Source: Nocardioides sp. Kera G14 (lineage in GTDB: Bacteria; Actinomycetota; Actinomycetes; Propionibacteriales; Nocardioidaceae). Taken from it: a DNA stretch of 64,000 bases. A program made the translations under genes and the position numbers. The stretch lies in NCBI RefSeq assembly GCF_020715565.1, contig NZ_CP085839.1, positions 2,976,001 through 3,040,000 of the forward strand. Reading direction: 5' to 3'. Below, in pieces: positions 32,212-40,724 of this stretch (positions are counted from its first letter, which is position 1; the number at the start of each line of letters is the position of its first letter). The notes below the pieces were generated by a model that searched no databases, was not told the origin of the DNA, and saw nothing but the letters and a program-made list of their open reading frames with translations.

Positions 32212-33074
32212 CGCTCGGCACAGAAGGCGGCGATGCGCCCCGCGAGTGTCGCGAGGGCCTCCGCGGCGTGGTGGCGCGGGTCCCAGGCGGCGTACAACCG
32301 GAGCCGGAGGTCCCCTTCGGGGGCCTCCACCCGCACCGCGACGAGGTCGAAGCGAGGGTCGTCCGACACGACCGCGACGCCCCGGCCGGCCGCCGCCAAG
32401 GCCTGCGCGATCTGGGCGTTCCCGCACTCGACGACCTCGGTGTAGGCGAGCCCGGCTCCGGAGACGGCGGCGTCCAGCAGCACGCGAGGGCGGAACTGCT
32501 CACTCATCAGCACGAGCGGTCTGGCGACCAGGTCCGCCAGACCCACGGAGGCACGCCCGCTCCACTCATCGTCGGGTCGGACGTAGGCCCAGATCGGGAG
32601 GCGCGCCAAGGACAGTGACCGCACCTGCCGGCCCGGCGGGTTGCCGACGATGGCAAGGTCGGCGCCCGAGGCGATGGCCGCCTCCGCACCGCGCGGGTCG
32701 AGCTCGCGTACGACGGCGACCGGATCATCATCACCGAGCGTGGCCAGGAAGGGCGCGACGACGTCGGTGAACGTCGTGGTAGGCACCGCCAGGTGGACCT
32801 GCTGCAGCCGTCCCGCCGCGAGGTCGGCGCCGGCCGTGACGAAGGCGTCCGCGCGGGTCAGCAGCTCACGGGCGAGAGGCAGCAACTGCTCTCCCGCACG
32901 GGACAGGACGAGCCTGCGCTCATCGCGGTCGAAGAGGGTCACGCCGAGCTGCCGCTCGAGATGGCGCAGTTGTCGGGACAACGAGGGCTGGGTGAGGTGC
33001 AGCGCCGCTGCGGCCGCCGTCGCCGACCCGTGGTCCGCCGTCGCGACGAAGTAATCGATCAGGCGTAGATCCAT
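32187..33074 (-). CDS. LysR-family transcriptional regulator
   Basis: 295-aa LysR-type regulator. The N-terminal winged helix is MDLRLIDYFVATADHGSATA with AALHLTQPSLSRQLRHLERQ (about residues 1-43); the remainder is the substrate-binding effector domain. It starts at ATG 33074; a 48-residue upstream extension crosses the intergenic region and was rejected. TAGAAT lies 14 nt upstream. It is divergent from gabT-gdh-gabD across a 71-nt gap, the usual arrangement for a LysR activator of the neighbouring operon, so GABA or succinate semialdehyde is a plausible effector (inference). Convergent with the amidohydrolase gene. Confidence 0.9.
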   Translation of the reverse strand: MDLRLIDYFVATADHGSATAAAAALHLTQPSLSRQLRHLERQLGVTLFDRDERRLVLSRAGEQLLPLARELLTRADAFVTAGADLAAGRLQQVHLAVPTTTFTDVVAPFLATLGDDDPVAVVRELDPRGAEAAIASGADLAIVGNPPGRQVRSLSLARLPIWAYVRPDDEWSGRASVGLADLVARPLVLMSEQFRPRVLLDAAVSGAGLAYTEVVECGNAQIAQALAAAGRGVAVVSDDPRFDLVAVRVEAPEGDLRLRLYAAWDPRHHAAEALATLAGRIAAFCAERYGAVGAV

Positions 33075-33089
33075 GCTCACAAGGCATGA

Positions 33090-33102
33090 TTCTAGTGCCG
33101 AA
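33090..33102. promoter_or_regulatory. Possible LysR recognition site
   Basis: TTCTAGTGCCGAA has the T-N11-A form with TTC/GAA ends and lies in the 71-nt divergent gap between the LysR gene and gabT. An overlapping GGCA-N9-TGCC dyad spans 33083-33099. It overlaps the TAGAAT -10 of the LysR gene, consistent with autorepression. Confidence 0.35.
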
Positions 33103-33145
33103 CAAGTCTTGGACGTCATAGCTGTCGCGGGAGCATGGTGGAGGC

Positions 33146-34474
33146 ATGACTTCTCTCCCCCAGACTCGCCACTTGGCGACGGCCGTTCCGGGACCGCGCT
33201 CCCAGGCCCTGATGTCACGCAAGCAGGCCGCGGTGAGCGCCGGCGTCGCGACCACCATGCCCGTCTTCGCCCGCCGCGCCGAGGGCGGCATCGTCGAGGA
33301 CATCGACGGCAACCGCTTCATCGACCTCGGCTCCGGTATCGCCGTGACCAGCGTCGGTAGCAGCGCGCCTCTCGTGGTGGACGCGGTGGTGGACCAGGTC
33401 AGGTCGTTCACGCACACCTGCTTCATGGTCACCCCCTACGAGAGCTACGTCGCGGTGGCCGAGCAGCTGGCTCGGCTCACGCCGGGGGACCACGAGAAGC
33501 GCTCGGCCCTCTTCAACTCCGGGTCCGAGGCCGTGGAGAACGCCGTCAAGATCGCCCGCGCCTTCACCGGCAAGGACGCGATCGTCGCCTTCGACCACGC
33601 CTATCACGGCCGGACGAACCTCACGATGGCGCTCACGGCGAAGAACATGCCCTACAAGCATGGCTTCGGTCCGTTCGCCGGTGAGGTCTACCGCGCACCG
33701 ATGTCCTACCCGTTCCGGGACGTCGCCGACGTCGATGGCGCCGCGGCCGCCCGCCGGGCGATCGCCATGGTCGAGGCCCAGGTCGGCGCCGACAACCTCG
33801 CCGCCGTCATCATCGAGCCGATCCAGGGCGAGGGCGGCTTCATCGTCCCCGCACCGGGGTTCCTGGCGGACGTCGCTGCGTGGTGCCGGGCCAACGGCGT
33901 GCTCTTCGTCGCCGACGAGGTGCAGTCGGGCTTCGGCCGGACCGGCACCTGGTTCGCGATCGAGCACGAGGACGTGGTGCCCGACCTGATCGTGAGCGCC
34001 AAGGGCATCGCCGGTGGCCTGCCGCTCTCCGCGGTGACCGGTCGCGCCGAGATCATGGACGCCGTCCATGCCGGCGGTCTCGGCGGCACGTACGGCGGCA
34101 ACCCGCTGGCCTGCGCCGCCGCGCTGGCCGTGATCGAGACGATCGAGGGCGAGGGATACCTGGGCCGCGCCCGCGAGATCGAGTCGGTCTTCCGCGAGCG
34201 GCTCAGCAAGCTGCAGGAGGCGGACGCCCGGATCGGCGACGTGCGCGGTCGCGGCGCGATGATCGCCGTGGAGCTCGTGGATCCGACGAGCGGCAACCCG
34301 GATGCCGCGCTGGCGAGGGCCGTGGCGGCGTACGCCCACGGCGAGGGCGTCATCACGTTGACCTGTGGCACCTGGGGCAACGTCCTGCGCTTCCTCCCGC
34401 CTCTGTCGATCTCGGATGCGCTCCTCCACGAGGGAATCGACGTGGTCGCCGCAGGACTGGAGGCCGCGCGATGA
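33146..34474 (+). CDS. gabT: 4-aminobutyrate aminotransferase
   Basis: 442-aa class III PLP aminotransferase. Family features are GNRFIDLGSGIAVTSVGSSA, LFNSGSEAVENAVKIARAFT (PLP phosphate contact), VAFDHAYHGRTNLTMALTAK, IIEPIQGEGGFIVPAPGF, LFVADEVQSGFGRTGTWF and the Schiff-base Lys about 286 in VSAKGIAGGLPLSAV. It moves the amino group of GABA to 2-oxoglutarate, giving succinate semialdehyde and glutamate. GGAGG lies very close to the ATG (33146). The stop overlaps the gdh start by 4 nt. This gene links the agu operon product GABA to central metabolism. Confidence 0.93.
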   Translation: MTSLPQTRHLATAVPGPRSQALMSRKQAAVSAGVATTMPVFARRAEGGIVEDIDGNRFIDLGSGIAVTSVGSSAPLVVDAVVDQVRSFTHTCFMVTPYESYVAVAEQLARLTPGDHEKRSALFNSGSEAVENAVKIARAFTGKDAIVAFDHAYHGRTNLTMALTAKNMPYKHGFGPFAGEVYRAPMSYPFRDVADVDGAAAARRAIAMVEAQVGADNLAAVIIEPIQGEGGFIVPAPGFLADVAAWCRANGVLFVADEVQSGFGRTGTWFAIEHEDVVPDLIVSAKGIAGGLPLSAVTGRAEIMDAVHAGGLGGTYGGNPLACAAALAVIETIEGEGYLGRAREIESVFRERLSKLQEADARIGDVRGRGAMIAVELVDPTSGNPDAALARAVAAYAHGEGVITLTCGTWGNVLRFLPPLSISDALLHEGIDVVAAGLEAAR

Positions 34475-35757
34475 GCGACACCGTCGTGCCGACCGCCGCG
34501 TCGACCCCTGCGTCGACCCGTTCCCCGCTCGACGATGCCCGCGAGCAGCTCGCCCAGGCGGTCGAGGTCCTCGGCCTCCGTCCCCACGTGCACGCCCTTC
34601 TTGCCGAGCCCCGTCGGGAGTTGAGCGTCTCGATTCCGCTGCGACGTGACGACGGCACGGTGGAGGTCCTGAGGGGCTACCGCGTGCAGCACAACTACTC
34701 CCGTGGTCCGGGCAAGGGCGGCGTACGGTTCGACGCACGTGTCGACCTCGACGAGGTCCGCGCCCTGGCGATGTGGATGACCTGGAAGTGCGCCCTGCTC
34801 GACGTGCCGTACGGCGGCGCGAAGGGCGGCGTACGGGTGGACCCGCGCGCCTACAGCCGGGCTGAGCTCGAGCGCATCACGCGTCGCTACACGTCGGAGA
34901 TCTCGCCACTGATCGGTCCCAACCAGGACATCCCCGCCCCCGACGTCGGGACCGACGAGCAGACCATGGCCTGGATGATGGACACCTACTCGGTGGGCAT
35001 GGGCTACACGGTCCTGGGTGTCGTCACCGGCAAGCCGATCGACGCCGGTGGCTCCCTGGGCCGTGCCTCGTCGACCTCGCGCGGCGTCGCAGCGGTGGCG
35101 CTGCGTGCGCTCGGTCACGTCGGCATCGCGCCCGAAGGCGCGACCGCCGCGGTGCAGGGCTTCGGCAAGGTGGGCCGCGGTGCCGCGCGGTTCCTGGCCG
35201 AGGCGGGCCTCGCCGTGGTCGCGGTCAGCGACGTCGACGGAGCGGTGCACGCGCCGGAAGGGCTGGACATCGCGGCCCTCGAGGCACATGTGGACGCCAC
35301 CGGGACGGTGGTCGGATTTCCGGGCTCCGCGCCGATCGACGGCGAACAGCTCCTCGCCCTCGAGGTCGACCTGCTGGTCCCGGCGGCGATCGAGGGCGTG
35401 ATCCACGCCGACAACGCCGCCGCGGTCCGGGCCAAGGTCATCGTGGAGGGCGCCAACGGCCCCGTGAGTTCCGCGGCCGACGGCATCCTCTCCAAGCAGG
35501 GGGTCCTCGTCGTACCGGACATCCTCGCCAACGCCGGCGGGGTCGTCGTCTCGTACTTCGAATGGGTCCAGGCGAACCAGTCGTACTGGTGGAGCGAGGA
35601 GGAGGTCGACGACCGCCTCGTCGGCCGGATGAACAAGGCCTGGGACGACGTCGTCGCCTACGCCGACAGCAAGCACCTGTCCCTGCGCCTCGCCGCCACG
35701 TGCATGGCGGTGGAGCGCGTCTATCGAGCACACGAACTGCGAGGGCTCTACCCGTGA
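34471..35757 (+). CDS. Glutamate dehydrogenase (Glu/Leu/Phe/Val dehydrogenase family)
   Basis: 428-aa hexameric-type amino acid dehydrogenase. The dimerisation/catalytic domain has [39 protein letters not shown] with the catalytic Lys (about residue 117) and [20 protein letters not shown]; the Rossmann domain has [40 protein letters not shown]-like sequence near the C-terminus is diagnostic. It deaminates glutamate to 2-oxoglutarate and NH4+ (or the reverse). Coupled by 4-nt overlaps to gabT upstream and gabD downstream. This placement suggests it recycles the glutamate formed by GabT. Leucine or another amino acid as substrate cannot be excluded. Confidence 0.88.
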   Translation: [428 protein letters not shown]

Positions 35758-37220
35758 CCGACATCTCCCCCATCTCGGGGCTCATCGAAGCGCTCGAACC
35801 CGACACCGGTCTCCTCGTCGGTGGCCTGTGGCGCTCCGGCGGCTCCGGGGTCTTCGCAGTGGAGAACCCGGCCACCACCGAAGTCCTCGGCTACGTCGCC
35901 GACGCCGACCGCAGCGACGCGATCGCAGCCGTGGATGCGGCCGACGCACGCTTCCCGGGATGGGCGGTGGTGCCGCCACGGACGCGCAGCGAGCTGCTCT
36001 CGCGAACCCGGGAGCTCATGCTGCGCGACGCCGATGACCTCGCCGCCCTCATCGCGGCCGAGAACGGCAAGTCCCTCGCCGACGCGAAGGCCGAGGTCGT
36101 CTACGCCGCCGAGTTCTTCCGCTGGTACGCCGAGGAGGCCGTCCGCCCCGGTGGCGACTTCGGTTCCTCGCCGGCCGGTGGGACGCGCACCATCGTGACC
36201 CACCGACCCGTCGGCGTGGCCGCGCTGGTCACGCCGTGGAACTTCCCCGCCGCCATGGCGACCCGGAAGATCGCACCCGCCCTGGCGGCGGGGTGCACCG
36301 TCGTGCTGAAACCGGCCGCCGAGACCCCCTTCACGGCGCTGGCCATCGCCCGCCTCCTCTCCGAAGCGGGCGTGCCCGACGGCGTCGTGAACGTCGTCCC
36401 CGGCACCGACGCGGGTGCCATCGTCTCGGCCTGGCTGGATGACCCGCGGGTCCGCAAACTCTCCTTCACCGGCTCGACCCGCGTGGGCAGACTGCTGCTC
36501 CGCCAGGCGGCCGACCGGGTCGTCAACACCTCGATGGAGCTGGGTGGCAACGCTCCCTTTGTCGTGACGGCCGATGCCGACGTACCGGCGGCAGTGGAGG
36601 GGGCGATGATCGCGAAGTTCCGCAACGGTGGCCAGGCGTGCACCGCGGCGAACCGGTTCTACGTCCACGCCGACGTCGCGGCCGAGTTCACCGCCCAGCT
36701 GGGGGCCCGGGTCGAGGCGCTGACCGTCGGCCCTGCAGACGGAGGGGCCGAGATCGGCCCACTCATCTCGAAGCAGGCCGTCGACGGAGTGGCCCGTCTG
36801 GTCGACGATGCACTCGCCCGCGGCGCGCGCATCGCCCACCGTGCTCCAGCCGCCACCGCCGACGGACACTTCTACAGTCCGGTCGTGCTCGCCGACGTCC
36901 CCCCTGACGCCGACGTCGTCCAGGAGGAGATCTTCGGCCCGGTCGCTCCGATCGTGACCTGGACCGACACCGACCAGCTCCTGGAACTCGTCAACGGAAC
37001 GGAACTCGGCCTCGCGGCGTACGTCTACGCCGGTGACCTCGGCGACGCACTCCACCTGGCCGAGAGGCTCGAGGCGGGCATGGTCGGCGTCAACCGCGGC
37101 CTCGTCTCCGACCCCGCCGCCCCGTTCGGCGGTGTGAAGCAGAGCGGCCTCGGACGCGAGGGCGCTCGAGCCGGGCTCGAGGAGTTCACCGAGACGCAGT
37201 ACTTCAGCGTCGCCTGGTGA
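35754..37220 (+). CDS. gabD: Succinate-semialdehyde dehydrogenase
   Basis: 488-aa aldehyde dehydrogenase. Catalytic elements are ALVTPWNFPAAMATRKIAPA (Asn), FTGSTRVGRLLL, SMELGGNAPFVVTADAD (Glu) and FRNGGQACTAANRFYVHADV with Cys296; KQSGLGREGARAGLEEFTET at the C-terminus is characteristic of GabD. It oxidises succinate semialdehyde to succinate, delivering polyamine carbon to the TCA cycle. GTG 35754 overlaps the gdh stop (GTGA); the longer upstream in-frame reading lies inside gdh and was rejected. Last gene of the operon, followed by a hairpin. Confidence 0.92.
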   Translation: MTDISPISGLIEALEPDTGLLVGGLWRSGGSGVFAVENPATTEVLGYVADADRSDAIAAVDAADARFPGWAVVPPRTRSELLSRTRELMLRDADDLAALIAAENGKSLADAKAEVVYAAEFFRWYAEEAVRPGGDFGSSPAGGTRTIVTHRPVGVAALVTPWNFPAAMATRKIAPALAAGCTVVLKPAAETPFTALAIARLLSEAGVPDGVVNVVPGTDAGAIVSAWLDDPRVRKLSFTGSTRVGRLLLRQAADRVVNTSMELGGNAPFVVTADADVPAAVEGAMIAKFRNGGQACTAANRFYVHADVAAEFTAQLGARVEALTVGPADGGAEIGPLISKQAVDGVARLVDDALARGARIAHRAPAATADGHFYSPVVLADVPPDADVVQEEIFGPVAPIVTWTDTDQLLELVNGTELGLAAYVYAGDLGDALHLAERLEAGMVGVNRGLVSDPAAPFGGVKQSGLGREGARAGLEEFTETQYFSVAW

Positions 37221-37221
37221 T

Positions 37222-37240
37222 CTGCGCGACGCCCGCGCAG
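37222..37240. terminator. Bidirectional terminator between gabD and menB
   Basis: CTGCGCG (37222-37228), loop ACGCC, CGCGCAG (37234-37240), in the 28-nt gap between two convergent stop codons. Confidence 0.6.
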
Positions 37241-37248
37241 CCCGCTGA

Positions 37249-38193
37249 TCAGTAGTACCAGGGGTACGGGCTCCAGTCGGGCTCGCGCTTCTCGAGAAAC
37301 TGGTCGCGACCCTCTTGGGCCTCGTCGGTCATGTAGGCGAGGCGCGTCGACTCGCCGGCGAAGAGCTGCTGGCCGACGAGGCCGTCGTCGAGGAGGTTGA
37401 AGGAGTACTTGAGCATCCTCTGCGCGGTGGGCGACTTGCCGTTGATCTTCCGGCCCCACTCGAGCGCGACCTTCTCGAGCTGCGCGTGCTCGACGACACG
37501 GTTGACCGCACCCATGTCGTGCATGTCCTGCGCGGTGTACTCGTCGGCGAGGAAGAAGATCTCGCGGGCGAACTTCTGGCCCACCTGCCGGGCGAGATAG
37601 GCAGAGCCGTAGCCACCGTCGAACGAGCCGACGTCGGCGTCGGTCTGCTTGAACCGCGCGTGCTCCTTCGAGGCCAGCGTCAGGTCGCAGACGACATGGA
37701 GTGAGTGACCGCCACCAGCGGCCCAGCCGGGGACAACGCAGATGACGACCTTGGGCATGAAGCGGATCAGTCGCTGGCACTCGAGGATGTGCAGCCGCGC
37801 GAGCCTGGCCTTGTCGATCACCGACGGCTCCTCGCCTCCGGTCTCGTCGGCGCCGATCAGCTTGTCCTCGTACTGGTAGCCGGCGCGACCGCGGATGCGC
37901 TGATCCCCGCCGGTGCAGAAGGCCCACTTGCCGTTCTTGGCGCTCGGTCCGTTGCCGGTCAGGATCACGCACCCGACGTCGGCCGACTGGCGCGCGTGCT
38001 CGAGGGTGCGCAGCAGCTCGTCGACGGTGTGCGGCCGGAAGGCGTTGAGCACGTCGGGGCGGTCGAAGGCGATCCGGACAGTTCCATGCGCGCGAGCCCG
38101 GTGGTAGGTGAGGTCGGTCAGGTCGTCGAAGCCGGGCACCACGTCCCAGTCCGCCGGGTCGAAGATCTCGCTGACGCCTTCGATCGCACTCAT
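37249..38193 (-). CDS. menB: 1,4-dihydroxy-2-naphthoyl-CoA synthase
   Basis: 314-aa crotonase-fold enzyme of menaquinone biosynthesis, closing the second ring of O-succinylbenzoyl-CoA. MenB-specific segments are RIAFDRPDVLNAFRPHTVDE, KWAFCTGGDQRIRGRAGYQY (about residues 90-109), CVVPGWAAGGGHSLHVVCDL and QTDADVGSFDGGYGSAYLAR, ending with PDWSPYPWYY, a typical MenB C-terminus. Length matches actinobacterial homologues. No other men genes are nearby. TAGCCT lies 7 nt before the ATG (leaderless spacing). Converges on gabD. Confidence 0.95.
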   Translation of the reverse strand: MSAIEGVSEIFDPADWDVVPGFDDLTDLTYHRARAHGTVRIAFDRPDVLNAFRPHTVDELLRTLEHARQSADVGCVILTGNGPSAKNGKWAFCTGGDQRIRGRAGYQYEDKLIGADETGGEEPSVIDKARLARLHILECQRLIRFMPKVVICVVPGWAAGGGHSLHVVCDLTLASKEHARFKQTDADVGSFDGGYGSAYLARQVGQKFAREIFFLADEYTAQDMHDMGAVNRVVEHAQLEKVALEWGRKINGKSPTAQRMLKYSFNLLDDGLVGQQLFAGESTRLAYMTDEAQEGRDQFLEKREPDWSPYPWYY

Positions 38194-38200
38194 GCCTGCG

Positions 38201-38206
38201 AGGCTA
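38201..38206 (-). promoter_or_regulatory. Leaderless -10 element of menB
   Basis: Minus-strand TAGCCT ends 7 nt before ATG 38193, without a Shine-Dalgarno. Confidence 0.55.
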
Positions 38207-38223
38207 TCGGCCCGACGCGGAGG

Positions 38224-38664
38224 TCAGCCGACGGGCTCCAACAGGAAAAGCGGAATCTGCCGCTCGGTCTTCTTCTGATACTCGCCGTACGTCGACCACG
38301 TCTGCACCGCGTAGTCCCACCACTCCGCGCGCTCGTCACCGGACAGCTCGCGGGCGACGTACTTCTTCTTCGTCGCTCCGTCCTGGAGCTCGACGTCGGG
38401 GTAGGCGCGGAAGTTGTTGACCCAGACGGGGTTCTCGTCGGCGCCACCCTTGGAGGCCACGGCGAGGTACTTGCCGTCGCGCTCGACGCGCATCAGCGGG
38501 GTCTTGCGGATCGCGCCGGTCTTCGCGCCACGGTTGGTGATCAGGATGATCGGGTCGCCGGTGTCGCGCAGTGTGTTGGCCTCAGCGCCGTTGGAGGCCT
38601 CGAACGCCTCGACCTGGTCGCGGACCCACTCGGCGGGGCTGGGGATGTAGTCAGAGGAGGTCAT
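38224..38664 (-). CDS. F420H2-dependent nitroreductase-family protein (DUF385/Ddn-like)
   Basis: 146-aa split-barrel protein of the deazaflavin-dependent nitroreductase family. Recognisable are WVRDQVEAFEASNGAEANTL, PIILITNRGAKTGAIRKTPLM (about residues 39-59, the usual phosphate/F420 contact), VASKGGADENPVWVNNFRAY and RAEWWDYAVQTWSTYGEYQK. The family uses cofactor F420 for reductions or binds quinones; the native substrate is unknown. ATG 38664 is chosen over a 32-residue extension because TATTCT sits 7 nt upstream. It is divergent from the decarboxylase gene with only 21 nt between start codons. Confidence 0.88.
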   Translation of the reverse strand: MTSSDYIPSPAEWVRDQVEAFEASNGAEANTLRDTGDPIILITNRGAKTGAIRKTPLMRVERDGKYLAVASKGGADENPVWVNNFRAYPDVELQDGATKKKYVARELSGDERAEWWDYAVQTWSTYGEYQKKTERQIPLFLLEPVG

Positions 38665-38671
38665 GCTTTCG

Positions 38672-38679
38672 AGAATACT
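38672..38679. promoter_or_regulatory. Overlapping divergent -10 elements (bidirectional promoter)
   Basis: AGAATACT reads TATTCT on the minus strand (38672-38677, 7 nt from ATG 38664) and AATACT on the plus strand (38674-38679, 6 nt from ATG 38686). Two leaderless transcripts would start back to back from one shared melted region. Confidence 0.55.
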
Positions 38680-38685
38680 GACGCC

Positions 38686-40080
38686 ATGCACTCCGAGCTG
38701 TTGGACGCGTGGTCCCGCTTCGTGTCCAGGCCCGGACACCCGTTCACCATCCCCGGCCACAAGCAGCGCTCAGGCGAGATCTGGCCCGAGCTCGGCGAGG
38801 TCAACCAGGGTGACGTCCCGCTCTTCGGCGGGCTGGCTCCGGTGAAGACCGCCGTCTCGGCGCTCGCCACGGCCGAGGCCCGCACCGCGGTCCGTTGGGG
38901 CGCGGACTGGTGCCGCTATTCCACCGGCGGGTCGACGCACGCCAACCAGGTGCTGGCGCTCGCGGTCGGATCGCCGGGCGATGAGGTGCTGGTCGCCCGC
39001 AACGCTCACCGGTCGGTGCTCTCCGGGCTCCTCCTCGCGGGCCTGACGCCGCGGTGGATCTCACCCGCCGTGACGGACGGGCTGATCACGGGGATCACGC
39101 CCGCCCAGCTGCGCTCGGCCGTTGCCGAGTGGCCCGCCGCGCGCGCACTCTTCCTCGTCGAGCCGTCGTACCTCGGGACACTGTCGGACCGGGAGTCCCT
39201 CATCGAGATCGCCCACGCGGCGGGACTCGCGGTGGTCGTCGACCAGGCGTGGGGAGCCCACCTCGGCTTCCATCCCTCGCTGCCGCCGCATGCGCTGTCC
39301 CTGGGCGCCGACGCCCTGGTCACCAGCGCCCACAAGAACCTGCCCGCCTACTCGCAGGCCTCCCTCGTGCTCGCCCGGACCGAGCGACTCTCGGCCGACC
39401 GGCTCGAGCGGGCCTTCGACCTCTCGTTCACGACGAGCCCGGCCGGATCGATCCTCGCCTCCACCGATGCCGCGGTCACGCTGCTCGACAGCGAGATCGG
39501 TCGCGGTCTCCTCGGCGAGCTCGTCGAGTCCGTCGCCGCCGCCCGCACCCGACTGCGGGCCGCGGGGCTCGAGGTCCCGGGCCCCGACACCCACTCAATC
39601 GACCCGACGAAGCTCGTCATCCGCCTCCCCGGCGGCGGCCTCGAGATCGAGCAGGACCTGATCGCTGCCGGACTCGCTCCCGAGCAGGCCGACGAGACGA
39701 CGCTCATCCCGATCCTCACCCTGCTGGACCGCCCCTCCGACATCGAGCGCCTCGTCGAGGTCGTCCTCCGCCGAAAGGGCACTCCCTCACGCCCGAAAGG
39801 GCAGTCGCTCACCGCCGAATGGGCGCTTCCTCCCGCCCCCATGACCCCGCGCGACGCCTTCTTCGCCCGTACGTCGACAGTCCCGGCGTCCGACGCGATC
39901 GGCAGGATCAGCGCGGAGGTCATCGCGCCCTATCCCCCGGGCGTCCCGGTCCTCGTGCCGGGCGAGGAGATCACGGCGTCGACGATCGACCTGCTGCAGG
40001 CCGCAGCCGCGGCCGGCGTACGGATCGCCTATGCCGCCGACCCGACGCTGGCGACCTTCCAGGTCGTCGAGGGCCGGTGA
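38686..40080 (+). CDS. Orn/Lys/Arg decarboxylase-family PLP enzyme
   Basis: 464-aa fold-type I PLP decarboxylase of the Gram-positive SpeA/Cad type. Motifs are PGHPFTIPGHKQRSGEIWPE near the N-terminus, YSTGGSTHANQVLALAVGSP (about residue 80), VDQAWGAHLGFHP (PLP Asp) and TSAHKNLPAYSQAS with Lys217 as Schiff base. A small C-terminal domain ending PYPPGVPVLVPGEEIT is typical of the family. It decarboxylates arginine, lysine or ornithine; arginine would yield agmatine, the substrate of the nearby aguA. ATG 38686 lies at leaderless distance from AATACT. Substrate is unresolved. Confidence 0.85.
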   Translation: MHSELLDAWSRFVSRPGHPFTIPGHKQRSGEIWPELGEVNQGDVPLFGGLAPVKTAVSALATAEARTAVRWGADWCRYSTGGSTHANQVLALAVGSPGDEVLVARNAHRSVLSGLLLAGLTPRWISPAVTDGLITGITPAQLRSAVAEWPAARALFLVEPSYLGTLSDRESLIEIAHAAGLAVVVDQAWGAHLGFHPSLPPHALSLGADALVTSAHKNLPAYSQASLVLARTERLSADRLERAFDLSFTTSPAGSILASTDAAVTLLDSEIGRGLLGELVESVAAARTRLRAAGLEVPGPDTHSIDPTKLVIRLPGGGLEIEQDLIAAGLAPEQADETTLIPILTLLDRPSDIERLVEVVLRRKGTPSRPKGQSLTAEWALPPAPMTPRDAFFARTSTVPASDAIGRISAEVIAPYPPGVPVLVPGEEITASTIDLLQAAAAAGVRIAYAADPTLATFQVVEGR

Positions 40081-40094
40081 CGAGGAACCAGTGA

Positions 40095-40718
40095 CTAGGG
40101 CCGGGCGATCGAGGCCGCGAGGCTGACCAGGTGCCCCAGCCGCGCCAGCTCGGAGTCAAGGAAGTCCGGTCCCCCGCGGCGGCCGATGACGACGATCTCG
40201 TTGCCGTCGATGCGGGCCCCGGCGTAGATCGCCTCGTCGTCGGGATGCTCGTCGTCGACGTCCATCTCGAGGGCACAGGCCCGCTCGATCTCGACGAACG
40301 GAAGGTCCTGCGGTGCCGACTCGGTGGTGTCGATCGTGCCGCTCGCCCGGTGGATCCGGACCGCCCAGTCGGAGCGGAACGTGTGGGGCAGCACCTCGAC
40401 CAGACGCGTGAGCGCCTGGGCGGGCTCCTCGGTCAGGCTCTCGACGGCCTCGAGGTCGAGGAAGAGGTTGCCGCCGGCGGCGTACCGCGAGATCCAGATG
40501 ACCCGCACGCCGTCGAGCTGGTTGCACGCCGAGACGATGGAGTCCGGCATCGATCCCGGCGCCGTCTCGAGGAGCACATCGTCGACCGCCCATCCCTCGT
40601 GGGACTTCTCGACGATCTCGATCGCCTCGATGTCGCCGCCGGCCTCACCGATCGCCGAGGCGAGTCGACCGAGCGAGCCGGGGACGTCGGGAAGCTCGAC
40701 GCGCAGCAGGTAAGGCAC
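40095..40718 (-). CDS. ACT-domain protein
   Basis: 207-aa protein with an N-terminal ACT domain (RVELPDVPGSLGRLASAIGE, about residues 6-25, then GDIEAIEIVEK) followed by a second ACT-like or GAF-like half: ESLTEEPAQALTRLVEVLPH, RSDWAVRIHRASGTIDTTE and a C-terminal EIVVIGRRGGPDFLDSELAR. ACT domains bind amino acids as effectors; no enzyme domain is attached, so a regulatory role is inferred. GTG 40718 has TAGGTT 6 nt upstream. Convergent with the decarboxylase gene, 14 nt between stops. Confidence 0.8.
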   Translation of the reverse strand: MPYLLRVELPDVPGSLGRLASAIGEAGGDIEAIEIVEKSHEGWAVDDVLLETAPGSMPDSIVSACNQLDGVRVIWISRYAAGGNLFLDLEAVESLTEEPAQALTRLVEVLPHTFRSDWAVRIHRASGTIDTTESAPQDLPFVEIERACALEMDVDDEHPDDEAIYAGARIDGNEIVVIGRRGGPDFLDSELARLGHLVSLAASIARP

Positions 40719-40724
40719 CGAACG

